Of a stretch of DNA of 64,000 nt, positions 9,250 through 17,987 are shown piece after piece. A program made the position numbers and the translations under genes. Source of the DNA: a bacterium (lineage in GTDB: Bacteria > Desulfobacterota > Desulfocorpusculales > Desulfocorpusculum). The stretch is from positions 272,050 to 336,049 of the forward strand of contig JBBFLE010000003.1 in assembly GCA_037481695.1 (NCBI GenBank). The letters run 5' to 3'. Under the pieces are notes generated by a model. That model did no database searches, was not told the DNA's origin, and was given only the letters and a program-made list of their open reading frames with translations. Position 1 is the stretch's first letter, and the number at the start of each line of letters is the position of its first letter.

Positions 9250-9477
9250 CGTCTCTTGGCAGGGATTGCCTTTGGTGCATTAGCTTTTGCCACAGCATGG
9301 ATGAGCTTGGGGCTATGGTCCCAAACCTCCGTACTGTTTTACCCAGTTTCAAGCCTGGATCAGGCAAGGACCCCACAGGGGAAATCAGGCCTGCATTTCA
9401 GCTTGGATCAGCTCATCTCAGGACATGGCCAAACTAGCCATGATCCCCCGCATCCACCCCATGGATGCCCCGTGCCA

Positions 9478-9801
9478 TCAGCGGGGGCCCGGAATTGTGT
9501 TTGTGTGGAGAAGCTCTCCTGGTTCCTTTCCCTGCCTGAGCTTGCCCTGATAGAGAAGATTGCTCCTGACTGGGCCCATGTACCCACCCTTGGAGCCCAC
9601 GGTGTCAGAGCCCGCTTCCTGGTACCAGAGCCACATGTCCCCGTTTTGGGTGTCAAAGAGGAAAACCTTGGGAAAGACCCGTGAGGTGGGATCTCCCACT
9701 TGGATCAGCATGGCCTGATACCGCCCAGGGGCCTGGGCCCAGGCCCCTGTGGCTCCCAAAAGCAGGCAAAGCATCGTCAAGGAAACCAAGACCTTTCTCA
9801 T
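9478..9801 (-). CDS. Small secreted hypothetical protein
   Basis: About 107 residues. It starts with a clear signal peptide (MRKVLVSLTMLCLLLGATGAWA, cleavage expected after AWA), then a short mature domain with one recognisable repeat-like phrase (FLFDTQNGDMWLWYQE) that looks like a beta-strand-rich periplasmic or surface domain. The ATG at 9801 is favoured since AGGAGG lies 9 nt upstream; longer in-frame starts lack this. No cysteine is left in the mature part. I do not recognise the family. Confidence 0.65.
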   Translation of the reverse strand: MRKVLVSLTMLCLLLGATGAWAQAPGRYQAMLIQVGDPTSRVFPKVFLFDTQNGDMWLWYQEAGSDTVGSKGGYMGPVRSNLLYQGKLRQGKEPGELLHTNTIPGPR

Positions 9802-9931
9802 GGCGCTGTGCCTCCTCATGAATTCCTCAAACCTGAAATAGCCCCACAAGCTGCTTTCTTGCCCCAAGCACATGCCACACCCAAAGGACTCCTGGTGAAC
9901 GTTTTGAGCAGTCTGGCAGGATCAGCCGTTG

Positions 9932-9970
9932 CCCAAAAAATAAGGGCCTGGTCTTTGTGTTCCAGGCCCT
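9932..9970 (-). terminator. Rho-independent terminator of tRNA-Gln
   Basis: On the minus strand a 9-bp perfect stem (AGGGCCTGG at 9943-9951 on the plus strand pairing with CCAGGCCCT at 9962-9970) with a 10-nt loop is followed by TTATTTTTTGGG. It lies 12 nt beyond the tRNA 3' end. Confidence 0.85.
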
Positions 9971-9982
9971 GGTGAAGGCAGG

Positions 9983-10056
9983 TGGCTGGGGGACCTGGAT
10001 TCGAACCAAGATTCACGGAGTCAGAGTCCGTTGTCCTGCCGTTGAACGATCCCCCA
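9983..10056 (-). tRNA. tRNA-Gln (CUG anticodon)
   Basis: The minus strand folds as a full cloverleaf of 74 nt: acceptor TGGGGGA with TCCCCCA, anticodon stem ACGGA/TCCGT around loop CTCTGAC (anticodon CTG), T-arm CTTGG-TTCGAAT-CCAGG, discriminator G and an encoded CCA. U1-A72 acceptor pairing is usual for glutamine tRNA. Confidence 0.95.
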
Positions 10057-10066
10057 ACAAAGCAAA

Positions 10067-10096
10067 AATATATCTTAACTCTCCCTGGGCCGTCAA
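10067..10096 (-). promoter_or_regulatory. Sigma-70 type promoter for tRNA-Gln
   Basis: On the minus strand TTGACG (plus-strand 10091-10096) and TATATT (10067-10072) are separated by 18 nt. The -10 box ends about 10 nt before the tRNA 5' end, so transcription would start very near the tRNA. Confidence 0.65.
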
Positions 10097-10162
10097 CTCC
10101 CATGGTTCTTCCAAAACGCTTTTGTCAAAAGCACGTTCCAGAGCCCTTTTTTCATCAAGGAG

Positions 10163-10477
10163 CTAACCACCTGTTGTACCCTTCAGCCTCTGGAGCAGTT
10201 CCTGAGGCTTGAGCCCCCACACCCTCACTTTTTTGCTCCGGGAGGCCTTGCCTGAGACAATTTCCACCTTGCCCTTGGCAACATCCAAGACCTCCCCCAG
10301 GAATTCCTGTGCAGCCCTGTTGGCCTTGCCCTCCAAAGGAGGGGCCTTGATCTTGAGCTTTAGCTCTCCTTGCACCATGCCGCACATCTCATTGGATGAA
10401 GCCTTGGGCTGAACCCTGATCCAAAACTCCACCCAACCCTCACCTGCTTGAAGCTTCAGAGCTTGCAGCTCATCCAT
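10163..10477 (-). CDS. DUF167/YggU family protein
   Basis: About 104 residues with the DUF167 signature: WIRVQPKASSNE, then LKLKIKAPPLEGKANRAAQEFLGEVL, then a VEIVSGKASRSKKVRV strand. Family members (YggU) are small single-domain proteins without a settled function. The ATG at 10477 gives the usual family length; the open frame continues to a TTG at 10513 overlapping the fumarase stop. It lies directly downstream of fumC on the same strand and is probably in that transcript. Confidence 0.85.
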   Translation of the reverse strand: MDELQALKLQAGEGWVEFWIRVQPKASSNEMCGMVQGELKLKIKAPPLEGKANRAAQEFLGEVLDVAKGKVEIVSGKASRSKKVRVWGLKPQELLQRLKGTTGG

Positions 10478-10509
10478 GCCCGAATCCTTTTTCCCGAAAC
10501 AGCCCCCCT

Positions 10510-11898
10510 TCAATTCCCAGTCATCCTCTTTATGTCCAGGAGGTTCTCCAGTTCCTCCCGGGGGAGTATCTGTTTTTGAGCCGCCAGTTCCCTGATGGTC
10601 TTACCTGTGGCCAAGGCCTCTTGGGCCAAGGCAGCGGCTGCATCGTACCCTATGACCCGCGCCAGGGGCGTGACCAAAGCCATGCTGGACTCCACGAAGG
10701 AAAGGGCCCTCTTTTCGTTGGCTCTTATGCCCTCCACGCATTTCTGAGCCAGCACCAGGCAACCGCCTGTCAGAATCCGGATGGACTCCAGGAGCCTGTC
10801 AGCCATGATGGGCATCATGGTGTTGAGTTCCAAGGAGCCGTGCTGTGCCCCTATGCACACAGTAAGGTCGTTTCCCATGACCGCCGCGGCCACCATCATC
10901 ACGCACTCGGGGATCACGGGATTGACCTTGCCCGGCATTATGGAACTTCCAGGCTGAAGCTCTGGAAGCATTATCTCACCCAGGCCGCCATGGGGGCCGG
11001 AGTTCATCAGCCGCAGGTCATTGGCTATTTTCATGAGGCTTGTGGCCAGGGTCTTGAGCGCTCCGCTGGCCTCCACCAAAGCATCTTTGCTTCCCAAGGC
11101 CTCGAACAGATCAGGGGCCTGCACAAAGGGTCGGCCGCTCAGCTCCCTTATGTAAGAAATGGCCAGCCTGGCAAAGCCTTGGGGCGCATTGAGTCCTGTG
11201 CCCACGGCCGTGCCGCCCAAGGCCAGTTCCAGGAGCGATGGCAGGGTGGACCTGATGCGGGCCACCGAGTGGGCCATCTGCGAGGCATAGGCCTTGAACT
11301 CCTGGCCCAGACGCACAGGAAGAGCGTCTTGCAGATGAGTGCGGCCCAGCTTCAATACACCGTCCAGCTCAGAGCCCTTTTGCTCCAAGGCCTGCTGCAG
11401 CCTTCCCACAGCCGGCAGCAGCCCCTCTTCCAGGGCCTGCACGGCTGCCACATGGATGGCTGTGGGTATAACGTCGTTGCTGGATTGGCTCATGTTCACG
11501 TGATCATTGGGATGCACCAGGGACTTGTCCCCACGCTTTCCTCCCAGGATCTCCGCTGCCCTGTTGGCGATCACCTCGTTGGCATTCATGTTGGTGGATG
11601 TACCCGAGCCTGTCTGAAACACATCCACCACAAACTCCCCATCCAGCCTTCCATCCATCACCTCTGAAGCCGCTTGCATCACCCCATGGGCCACTACAGA
11701 ATCCAACAGACCCAGCTCCATGTTGGCCCGGGCACAAGCCAGCTTTACAAGCCCTAGGGCCCTTATGAGCTCCCGGGGCATGCGTCTTTGGCTCACGGAA
11801 AAGTTTTCCAGGGCCCTCTGGGTCTGGGCTCCCCAGTATGCCCAGGCCGGCACCCTTACCTCCCCCATGGAGTCCCTTTCCATTCTGTATCCCTGCAT
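10510..11898 (-). CDS. fumC: Fumarate hydratase, class II
   Basis: A 462-residue member of the fumarase/aspartase superfamily. The signature loop GSSIMPGKVNP (catalytic serine around residues 318-319) and HPNDHVNMSQSSND are present. The segments AVGTGLN, PFVQAPDLFEAL and LVTPLARVIGYDAAA align better with FumC than with aspartase, although the 'NPVIPE' after the signature is aspartase-like. It would interconvert fumarate and malate in the cytoplasm without an Fe-S cluster. The ATG at 11898 has GGGAG close upstream. The malic enzyme 31 kb away would use its product. Confidence 0.9.
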   Translation of the reverse strand: MQGYRMERDSMGEVRVPAWAYWGAQTQRALENFSVSQRRMPRELIRALGLVKLACARANMELGLLDSVVAHGVMQAASEVMDGRLDGEFVVDVFQTGSGTSTNMNANEVIANRAAEILGGKRGDKSLVHPNDHVNMSQSSNDVIPTAIHVAAVQALEEGLLPAVGRLQQALEQKGSELDGVLKLGRTHLQDALPVRLGQEFKAYASQMAHSVARIRSTLPSLLELALGGTAVGTGLNAPQGFARLAISYIRELSGRPFVQAPDLFEALGSKDALVEASGALKTLATSLMKIANDLRLMNSGPHGGLGEIMLPELQPGSSIMPGKVNPVIPECVMMVAAAVMGNDLTVCIGAQHGSLELNTMMPIMADRLLESIRILTGGCLVLAQKCVEGIRANEKRALSFVESSMALVTPLARVIGYDAAAALAQEALATGKTIRELAAQKQILPREELENLLDIKRMTGN

Positions 11899-11937
11899 CC
11901 TGTCTCCCTCGGAATTCTGTTCTGGTTCTTCAGGCAG

Positions 11938-12762
11938 TCATGAAGGCCCTTCCTTCATTCCTTTTTTCCACCTGAACATGGCCCCGAGCCTCTCTGCCAG
12001 GAGCTCAAGTTGGGGGAAGAGATCTTCCTGGACAAGGTCTGCCCTTCCCCCCAACATCACCCCACAGCCGGCCATGGAAGACCCTTTACGTTTCTCCCAG
12101 ATGATCTCCAAAGCCTGATGACCCCTTGCCAGATCAAAGCTTGGTTCCTGCTCTGAGCTAAGGGGGTACCAGATCAAGAAAGCCCTGCACCTTCTCTCCA
12201 GCAAAGCCGGGAGCCTGGAGCACTCCAGCTTGTCTTTTTCTGCATCCGGATAAAAGGGCGGATCCACCAAGACCAAGTCCCATGTCTCTGTTGAGCGCAC
12301 TGCTTGGAAGCCGTCTTCAGGCAAGAAAACTATGGGACTTTTTGGGCTACCTGATGCCCCCAGACAGCAGAAATATTTCTTTACCTCTGGGGAAACATCA
12401 TACAGGTGCATCTGGAACTCTATGCCCAGACTCTGGAGGTGCAGGGCCACCAAAAGCCATGAGCCCAAATAAACCCCACCCGAGCCTCCGGGTGGACTCG
12501 CCAATTGGAAATAGGGATGGGTGCTCAGGGCGAGGGGAATGGGGGCCAATCTGCCTATTCCTTGCCTCCAGCCTCCTTCTTTGCCCAGCACCTGCAAGCC
12601 CTTGCCACAGTGGGTCTCCAGGTAACGAAAAGGCCCCTCCTGGGGGTTCCTTTGGAGCAAAAGCCCATCCAAAACCGTGAGCAACAAGAAGTGTTTCCAG
12701 ACGTCCCCCTTGTTGCCTGCCCTGGGCCCATGTTCATAAGAACAGGCGCAAGACCCTCTCAC
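11938..12762 (-). CDS. rlmJ: 23S rRNA A2030 N6-methyltransferase RlmJ-like
   Basis: About 274 residues. The N-terminal phrase YEHGPRAGNKGDVWKHFLLL and the following ETHCGKG are the RlmJ hallmark (SAM-binding motif), and LVLVDPPFY is the DPPY-type catalytic motif of N6-adenine methyltransferases. It would methylate A2030 of 23S rRNA. The start is a GTG at 12762, only 7 nt after the alkaline phosphatase stop, so the two genes are likely coupled even though their functions are unrelated. The central part is more divergent than in enterobacterial RlmJ. Confidence 0.82.
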   Translation of the reverse strand: MRGSCACSYEHGPRAGNKGDVWKHFLLLTVLDGLLLQRNPQEGPFRYLETHCGKGLQVLGKEGGWRQGIGRLAPIPLALSTHPYFQLASPPGGSGGVYLGSWLLVALHLQSLGIEFQMHLYDVSPEVKKYFCCLGASGSPKSPIVFLPEDGFQAVRSTETWDLVLVDPPFYPDAEKDKLECSRLPALLERRCRAFLIWYPLSSEQEPSFDLARGHQALEIIWEKRKGSSMAGCGVMLGGRADLVQEDLFPQLELLAERLGAMFRWKKGMKEGPS

Positions 12763-12769
12763 CGCTTCT

Positions 12770-14305
12770 TCACTTCATGGAAGGCAGCTCTCCACCCCAG
12801 GCCTTGGCCAGGATCTTGGCCACCTCAGTGTTATCCAACAGCCCCCTGAACTTCTCAGCCATGGGCCCTTGGGCCATGATCATCACTGGGGTATGGGTGT
12901 GTGTCCCCACGGCCCAGGCAGTTCCAAGCTCCCGACCCAGGATCCTGCCCAGGAGGGCCACGGGGTTCATGGAGCCGTAAACATAGAATTCCGTGAACTC
13001 CCTGGGAGCCGGGTATCCGAGGGAGGGCTCCTTTGCCAAAACCATTTGGGCCTGCTCTTCTGAGATCACGAAGCCTGAGTGCTGCTCCAGTTCTTTTTTC
13101 AGCAAGGCAGGATCCCCCTTGCTGTCCAAGACCATTTTAAAAAGAGACTTGTTCTGGCGGGCCATGCGCTCAAAGATGGCTTTATCATTGAAGTTATACT
13201 TGGATTTCCATGTCTCTCCACTGGCCAGTTTCACCGGAGCTGGCGGATTGAAGCTATGGTAAGCAATGGCAGGCCCCCCTGTGTCGTGGTCGGCCGTCAA
13301 GATCACCAGTGTTTCGGGATGGGTCTTGGTAAACTCCAAGATCACCCCCAAGGCCTCATCCATTTCCATCATTTCGTGAAGCAGGCTAGCCACATCATTG
13401 GAGTGGGCCGCCCAGTCTATCTGCCCTGCCTCAACCATCAGGAAAAAACCCTGGGGGTTTCTGGAAAGCACTTCTAAACTCTTGAGGGTCATTTCCCCAA
13501 GTCTGGGGATACCCTTTACGCTTTGAGGCTGCCTGTCTATGGCCAGGGGAAAGGCCGCGGCACCGAAAAGGCCCAGTATCTTGGGGTTGGCTGCAGGATC
13601 CAGTCTTTGCAATTCCTGGGCATTGGCCACAATGGCATATCCCCCTTGCCTGGCCTGCTCCACCAGATCTTTCTCATCTTCCCTCTTGGAGGCCCCCCAG
13701 CCTGCCTCCTTGGGCGTGGAGCTTAGGGCCTGGTGCTCTTCCACCCTGGTGCCCTTGGGAATAAAAAACTGGGCACCGCTGGACAGGGCCACATCCACCT
13801 TACCCTCCTCCACCAGCTGGAGTGCGATCTGAGCTTCCATGTCTCTGTGGAGCACCTGTGCGTAAAAACCAGCAGGAGTGGCATGGGTTATCCTGGTGTT
13901 GCTGATGAGGCCCGTGGACTTACCTCTTTGCCGGGCCACATCCAAGATGCTCTTCAAAGGCCTTCCTTCGTGGTCCTTGCCTATCATTCCGTCGCGAGTC
14001 TTGACCCCGCAGGCCAAGGCCGTGGCTGCCGATGCCGAATCCGTCACCACGGTCCCGTACTGGTTGGTCAGGCAATAACCTGTGTTTCCTGATGCCATGA
14101 GCCGCTCCAGATTTAGCCTGTTTTCCTCGCCCTTCATGAATCGGTTATAGTAAACAAGAAGCCCCACGGCCTCGGGCCCCATGCCATCTCCAATAAACAG
14201 GATCACGTTCTTGGGGGCAGAAGAGGCCTGAAGAAGTGCTGGCCATGTCAAAATAGCAGCCAAGATGGCCAGGAATACTCGCAAGGTTTTCTCAATGCCT
14301 TTCAT
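12770..14305 (-). CDS. Alkaline phosphatase, secreted
   Basis: 511 residues with an N-terminal signal peptide (hydrophobic core VFLAILAAILTWPALLQA). The active-site motifs of the PhoA superfamily are intact: D40 in FIGDGMG, nucleophile S90 in VVTDSASAATA, EAGQIDWAAHSND (zinc and magnesium ligands), LTADHDTGG, and a late THTHTP histidine. It hydrolyses phosphomonoesters in the periplasm or outside. GGAGGAG precedes the ATG. The Trp after Asp in QIDWAAH replaces the E. coli lysine, as in many environmental enzymes. No Pho box was identified. Confidence 0.92.
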   Translation of the reverse strand: MKGIEKTLRVFLAILAAILTWPALLQASSAPKNVILFIGDGMGPEAVGLLVYYNRFMKGEENRLNLERLMASGNTGYCLTNQYGTVVTDSASAATALACGVKTRDGMIGKDHEGRPLKSILDVARQRGKSTGLISNTRITHATPAGFYAQVLHRDMEAQIALQLVEEGKVDVALSSGAQFFIPKGTRVEEHQALSSTPKEAGWGASKREDEKDLVEQARQGGYAIVANAQELQRLDPAANPKILGLFGAAAFPLAIDRQPQSVKGIPRLGEMTLKSLEVLSRNPQGFFLMVEAGQIDWAAHSNDVASLLHEMMEMDEALGVILEFTKTHPETLVILTADHDTGGPAIAYHSFNPPAPVKLASGETWKSKYNFNDKAIFERMARQNKSLFKMVLDSKGDPALLKKELEQHSGFVISEEQAQMVLAKEPSLGYPAPREFTEFYVYGSMNPVALLGRILGRELGTAWAVGTHTHTPVMIMAQGPMAEKFRGLLDNTEVAKILAKAWGGELPSMK

Positions 14306-14308
14306 GAC

Positions 14309-14977
14309 TCAGTTCTCCTCCATCTGTTCTGCCGCAGCCCCTGGAAGGCCTGCTGGCCCTGTAAAAAGACCTTGGGTGTTTTCTGCTCCCGTGTCTTCTT
14401 GTATTGGCCAAGCCGTGGGAGATCTATCATAAACCAGCACCTCTCCCTCCACCCTGGCCAGGGGTGAGATTCTGTGGATCAAGGGGTTGGCTTTGGAGCG
14501 AATGTGTTTCACCATCACCCCGCGGGCTGTCAAATAATCTGCCAGAAGCCCCCTGTGGCAGTGAAAAGGATCTATTTCTGCACACATGACCGCAGTGCAG
14601 ACATGGGCAGCATCCTCTTCCAGACATGAAACAGCCTTTCGAAACTCCTCGCCAGCCATATGGTCAGCATAACCCCTCATACCCGGATTCCTGAGGGAGA
14701 TATTTCGCGAACCCTCTCGGGGCTCCCGGAATCCCCCCAGGGCCCTTCCCTCCCAACGGTACACTATCCCGGCCTCGGCCAGAGACACTTCCAGATGTTC
14801 CCTTGAAAAATGAGGACTCTTCCTGGAAGCCGGATAGGCCCTCACATCCACCACCTTGCGGATTCCGTGGAAACGAAGCAGCTCCAAGAAGGATTCCCAG
14901 CTTCTCTTCCCATGCCCTATGGTGAAGATTTCCTTGGGTGGCCGCCCTTGGGAACAATGGGCTCGGTCTTCTTCCAT
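14309..14977 (-). CDS. DUF488 family protein
   Basis: About 222 residues. The start FTIGHGKRSWESFLELL, VVDVRAYPASRKSPHFS, and FHCHRGLLADYL motif are diagnostic of DUF488. A CxxE..PxxCHR-type segment (MCAEIDPFHCHR) is present, with conserved Cys and His that may bind a ligand. Biochemical function is not established. Its start overlaps the stop of the upstream DsbA-like gene (ATGA/GTGATG region), so they are translationally coupled. The last ~30 residues are low-complexity. Confidence 0.85.
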   Translation of the reverse strand: MEEDRAHCSQGRPPKEIFTIGHGKRSWESFLELLRFHGIRKVVDVRAYPASRKSPHFSREHLEVSLAEAGIVYRWEGRALGGFREPREGSRNISLRNPGMRGYADHMAGEEFRKAVSCLEEDAAHVCTAVMCAEIDPFHCHRGLLADYLTARGVMVKHIRSKANPLIHRISPLARVEGEVLVYDRSPTAWPIQEDTGAENTQGLFTGPAGLPGAAAEQMEEN

Positions 14978-15591
14978 CACCTGGGCCTCTTCAGTTCGTA
15001 GAAATACTCATGACAGGCCAGGCCCGCCACATGATCCCAGAGTTCTCCAGCTTGTTCCCCTCTGGGCACCTTAGAAATCACAGGACCATAATATGGTGTC
15101 ATGGAAGGCCCGAAAAAAATCGTTGGAACTCCGAAAGCCCCTGTGGTGCAAAGCTCTGCATAGAGCCCCCAGAGCTCTTGGTCCAGGTCCCTGTCCTGCA
15201 AAGCCTCTAGAGCCCACTTCTGGGGCAGACCCACTTTACCCAAGACCTCAACCAATACCCCTTCCTCTTGAGGATCTTCCCCCCTCTCATGTATGGCTTC
15301 CCCCAGGGCAAAGTAAAGCTCCTCCAGCTTCAAATTCCCCCCACGACCTCGGGTCATGTGCATCAGCCTCATGGCAGCTCGGTTGCTCCTGAATCTGCTC
15401 ATCATGGGGTGATCTGGCCGCTCCCGGTTTAGGTATTCCAATGAAAGAAGAGCCCACTCAACTCCCAGGGACCTGACCCCCCGAACCTCTTTTAGCCACT
15501 GGGCCACCCTCCAGCTCCAGGGACACAGAGGATCAACGGCCACCTTGACCCATGTTGCATCAGCCTTCACCATCTGCCTTCTCACCTCCAA
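14977..15591 (-). CDS. DsbA-family (thioredoxin-fold) oxidoreductase
   Basis: About 204 residues with an N-terminal DPLCPWSW motif, i.e. a single-cysteine CPWS active site in place of CxxC, followed by a helical insertion and a cis-proline region FGVPTIFFG. This pattern is that of the DsbA/2-hydroxychromene-carboxylate isomerase group and the mycothiol-type nitroreductases. No signal peptide, so cytoplasmic. Likely handles thiol adducts or acts as an isomerase/reductase; substrate unknown. It overlaps the DUF488 gene and follows the acyl-CoA dehydrogenase by about 40 nt. Confidence 0.8.
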   Translation of the reverse strand: MEVRRQMVKADATWVKVAVDPLCPWSWRVAQWLKEVRGVRSLGVEWALLSLEYLNRERPDHPMMSRFRSNRAAMRLMHMTRGRGGNLKLEELYFALGEAIHERGEDPQEEGVLVEVLGKVGLPQKWALEALQDRDLDQELWGLYAELCTTGAFGVPTIFFGPSMTPYYGPVISKVPRGEQAGELWDHVAGLACHEYFYELKRPR

Positions 15592-15630
15592 TTGGCTCTA
15601 GAAGGCCCCAGTGCTGAGACCCCATAAAGC

Positions 15631-16773
15631 TCACAAGCCCATCACCCTTGCAGCGATCGTCTTCATTATCTCATTGGTTCCGGCAAAAATAGACATGACC
15701 CTGGCATCCCTCCAGGCCCTTGCAATGGGATATTCCTCACAATAACCGTAACCTCCGAAGAGCTGAAGGCATCCATCGGCCACCCTCATGACCATATCCG
15801 TTGTCCAGTACTTGGCCATGGAGACCTCCAGAACCACGTTTCGGCCTTCCATATGATCCGCTATGAGCTTGTCCAGAAATGTGCGCCCCAGCTTTATCTC
15901 AGTGGCCATCTCCACCAGCTTGAATTGATTGTGCTGGAACTTGGATATGGGCCTTCCAAAGGCATGGCGTTGCTGGCAATACTGGATGGTCAGGGGCAGT
16001 ATGTGCTCGGCCAGGGCTACTGCGCCTATGGCCACCATGAGCCTCTCCTGCTGGAGTTTTTCCATGAGCATCTTGAAACCCTGGCCCTTTTCCCCCAGCC
16101 GCTGGGACTTGTGAATCCGGCAATCGTTGAAGAACAGCTCGGCCGTGTCCTGACTGTGCCAGCCTATCTTTTTTATCTTCTTGCCTTTTTCAAAACCAGG
16201 GGTACCCTCTTCCACCACATACAGGTCAATGCTCTTGTGGGGCTCCTCCACCTTTGGATCCCTGGCTGCCAGGACCAGAAGCCCGCAGTTAAGCCCGTTG
16301 CTTATGAAGGTCTTCTGGCCGTTTATGATCACCCATTCCCCGTCCTCCACGGCAGTGGTTCGTATGGAAGCCAGGTCGCTTCCTGTGTTGGGCTCGGTCA
16401 TGGCCACGGCGGTTATGATTTCACCGGTGACACACCCTGGCAGATATTTGCGTTTTATCTCTTCCGAACCGTATGAATAGATATAGGGAACCACTATGTC
16501 GCTGTGAAGCGGGGCAGCCAATCCGGAGAAATTGGCTTTGGGAAGCTCTTCGGCCACTATGACCGAGTAGAGAAAATCGGCACCCATGCCCCCATACTCT
16601 TCTGGAACCCACATGCAAAGGAAGCCCTGGTCGCCCATCTTTCTCCAGACAGACCTTGGCACTATGCCGGCTTCCTCCCACTCCTCCACATGGGGGACCA
16701 CCTCCCGCTGTAGAAACTTCCTGAAAGCTTCTCTGAAGATGCGATGCTCCTCGGTGTATTTTAGAATCTCCAT
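15631..16773 (-). CDS. Acyl-CoA dehydrogenase
   Basis: About 380 residues with the standard family layout: TAVAMTEPNTGSDLASI (FAD/substrate loop), ...NGQKTFISNG, RHAFGRPISKFQHNQFKL, LQLFGGYGYCEEYPIARAWRDARV and FAGTNEIMKTIAAR. It oxidises an acyl-CoA to the enoyl-CoA with ETF as acceptor. The catalytic base of short/medium-chain enzymes falls in the final FAGTNEI segment. The start at 16773 has GGGAGAGG 5 nt upstream; the longer open frame to 16917 overlaps the SDR gene and is unlikely. Paired with the SDR, it suggests a beta-oxidation-like step. Confidence 0.92.
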   Translation of the reverse strand: MEILKYTEEHRIFREAFRKFLQREVVPHVEEWEEAGIVPRSVWRKMGDQGFLCMWVPEEYGGMGADFLYSVIVAEELPKANFSGLAAPLHSDIVVPYIYSYGSEEIKRKYLPGCVTGEIITAVAMTEPNTGSDLASIRTTAVEDGEWVIINGQKTFISNGLNCGLLVLAARDPKVEEPHKSIDLYVVEEGTPGFEKGKKIKKIGWHSQDTAELFFNDCRIHKSQRLGEKGQGFKMLMEKLQQERLMVAIGAVALAEHILPLTIQYCQQRHAFGRPISKFQHNQFKLVEMATEIKLGRTFLDKLIADHMEGRNVVLEVSMAKYWTTDMVMRVADGCLQLFGGYGYCEEYPIARAWRDARVMSIFAGTNEIMKTIAARVMGL

Positions 16774-16913
16774 CTGCACCTCTCCCGCTTCAGATTTTCG
16801 CCGTGCATGAACACCCAGCCCCTGGATGCAGACTCCTTTCTGGGCCCAGCCCCCCACAGAAGCTCCCAGAGGGAGCTTGTTGTTCTCAGTTCCTTTGCCT
16901 GGCCCGCATGACT

Positions 16914-17870
16914 TCAAGAATCGGATGTTGGGGACTGGGCTCCCCCTGCCCGGGCCAGGGCCCTTATCATGGGCTCCATGGCAGAGGCTGCATTGGGATA
17001 CTCCCTGGCCCCTTCCATGCTATTTATCTGCTCCCAGGCGGCCTCCACTTCCTCAGGAGTGGGAATTCTTTTTCCATCTCCAACCAGCGCACCTGCTCCG
17101 GTCAGGATGGCCACCCGGCTAAAATAGCCTGCACCAGCGCTGTAGATTTTGCCGCTCTCCTTGCACCTCTCGGAACACAGAAAAACAACCAGCGGCGTCA
17201 CCAGCTCTGGTTGGAGTCTGGCAAACAAATCTGCGGGCAGCACGTCTTGTGTTAGCCTGGTTGCAGCCATGGGGGCAATGCTGTTGACAAGCACATTGTA
17301 CTTCGCTCCCTCCAGCTTCAGGGCATTCATGAACCCAACCAGCCCGAGTTTGGCAGCCGCATAGTTGCTCTGGCCGAAGTTGCCGTAAAGCCCTGCGGCT
17401 GATGTTGTCAAGACTATGCGCCCATAGCCTTGCTCTCGCATTTGGGAGAAGGCTGGACGGGTGACATTGTAGGCCCCGTTTAGATGCACCTCCATGACAG
17501 CATTCCAGCCCTCGGGCTCCATGTTCAAGAGGGTTTTATCCCTTAGGATCCCAGCATTGTTGATGAGAATGTCCACCCTTCCAAAGGCTGCCAGGGCGCT
17601 CTCCACAATGGATCTACCTCCCTGAGAGGTTGCCACCGAATTGTAATCGGCTACTGCCTCTCCTCCCAAGGCCCTTATCTCATCTACCACCTTGTCAGCC
17701 GCCAGGTTGGAGCCAGGACCGGTCCCATCCCTGGATCCACCCAGATCGTTCACCACTACCCTGGCACCCCTTCGAGCCAGCTCCAAGGCATACGCCCTTC
17801 CAAGCCCTGCCCCGGCTCCTGTCACCACAGCCACCCTGCCATGAAAGGTTATCAGTTCAGATCTGGACAA
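16914..17870 (-). CDS. Short-chain dehydrogenase (MFE-2-like 3-hydroxyacyl-CoA dehydrogenase)
   Basis: 318 residues, SDR family: cofactor motif TGAGAGLGRAY, NDLGG after beta-2, LINNAGI, and the catalytic S-x12-Y-x3-K (TTSAAGLYGNFGQSNYAAAK). The N-terminal 'GRVAVVTGAGAGLGRAYALELARRGARVVVNDLGG' and the long post-catalytic section match the (3R)-hydroxyacyl-CoA dehydrogenase part of peroxisomal multifunctional enzyme 2. Start is a TTG at 17870 with a GGGGGGAG site. The adjacent acyl-CoA dehydrogenase fits a short fatty- or aryl-acyl-CoA degradation pair. Confidence 0.88.
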   Translation of the reverse strand: MSRSELITFHGRVAVVTGAGAGLGRAYALELARRGARVVVNDLGGSRDGTGPGSNLAADKVVDEIRALGGEAVADYNSVATSQGGRSIVESALAAFGRVDILINNAGILRDKTLLNMEPEGWNAVMEVHLNGAYNVTRPAFSQMREQGYGRIVLTTSAAGLYGNFGQSNYAAAKLGLVGFMNALKLEGAKYNVLVNSIAPMAATRLTQDVLPADLFARLQPELVTPLVVFLCSERCKESGKIYSAGAGYFSRVAILTGAGALVGDGKRIPTPEEVEAAWEQINSMEGAREYPNAASAMEPMIRALARAGGAQSPTSDS

Positions 17871-17987
17871 TGGCTCCCCCCACTCTTTTTAAGTTCAGAC
17901 TCCCAGGTGATCTGTTTCTCCAACTTGTTCACTCTGGGCAAATTTCCTTTTTGCCAACTCATCAAAAAAAGCAGCCCCAAACTCTCC

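Noticed and set aside
10576..11667. Long plus-strand frame opposite fumC
   Set aside because: Shadow of fumC, rich in His, Gln and Gly without domains.
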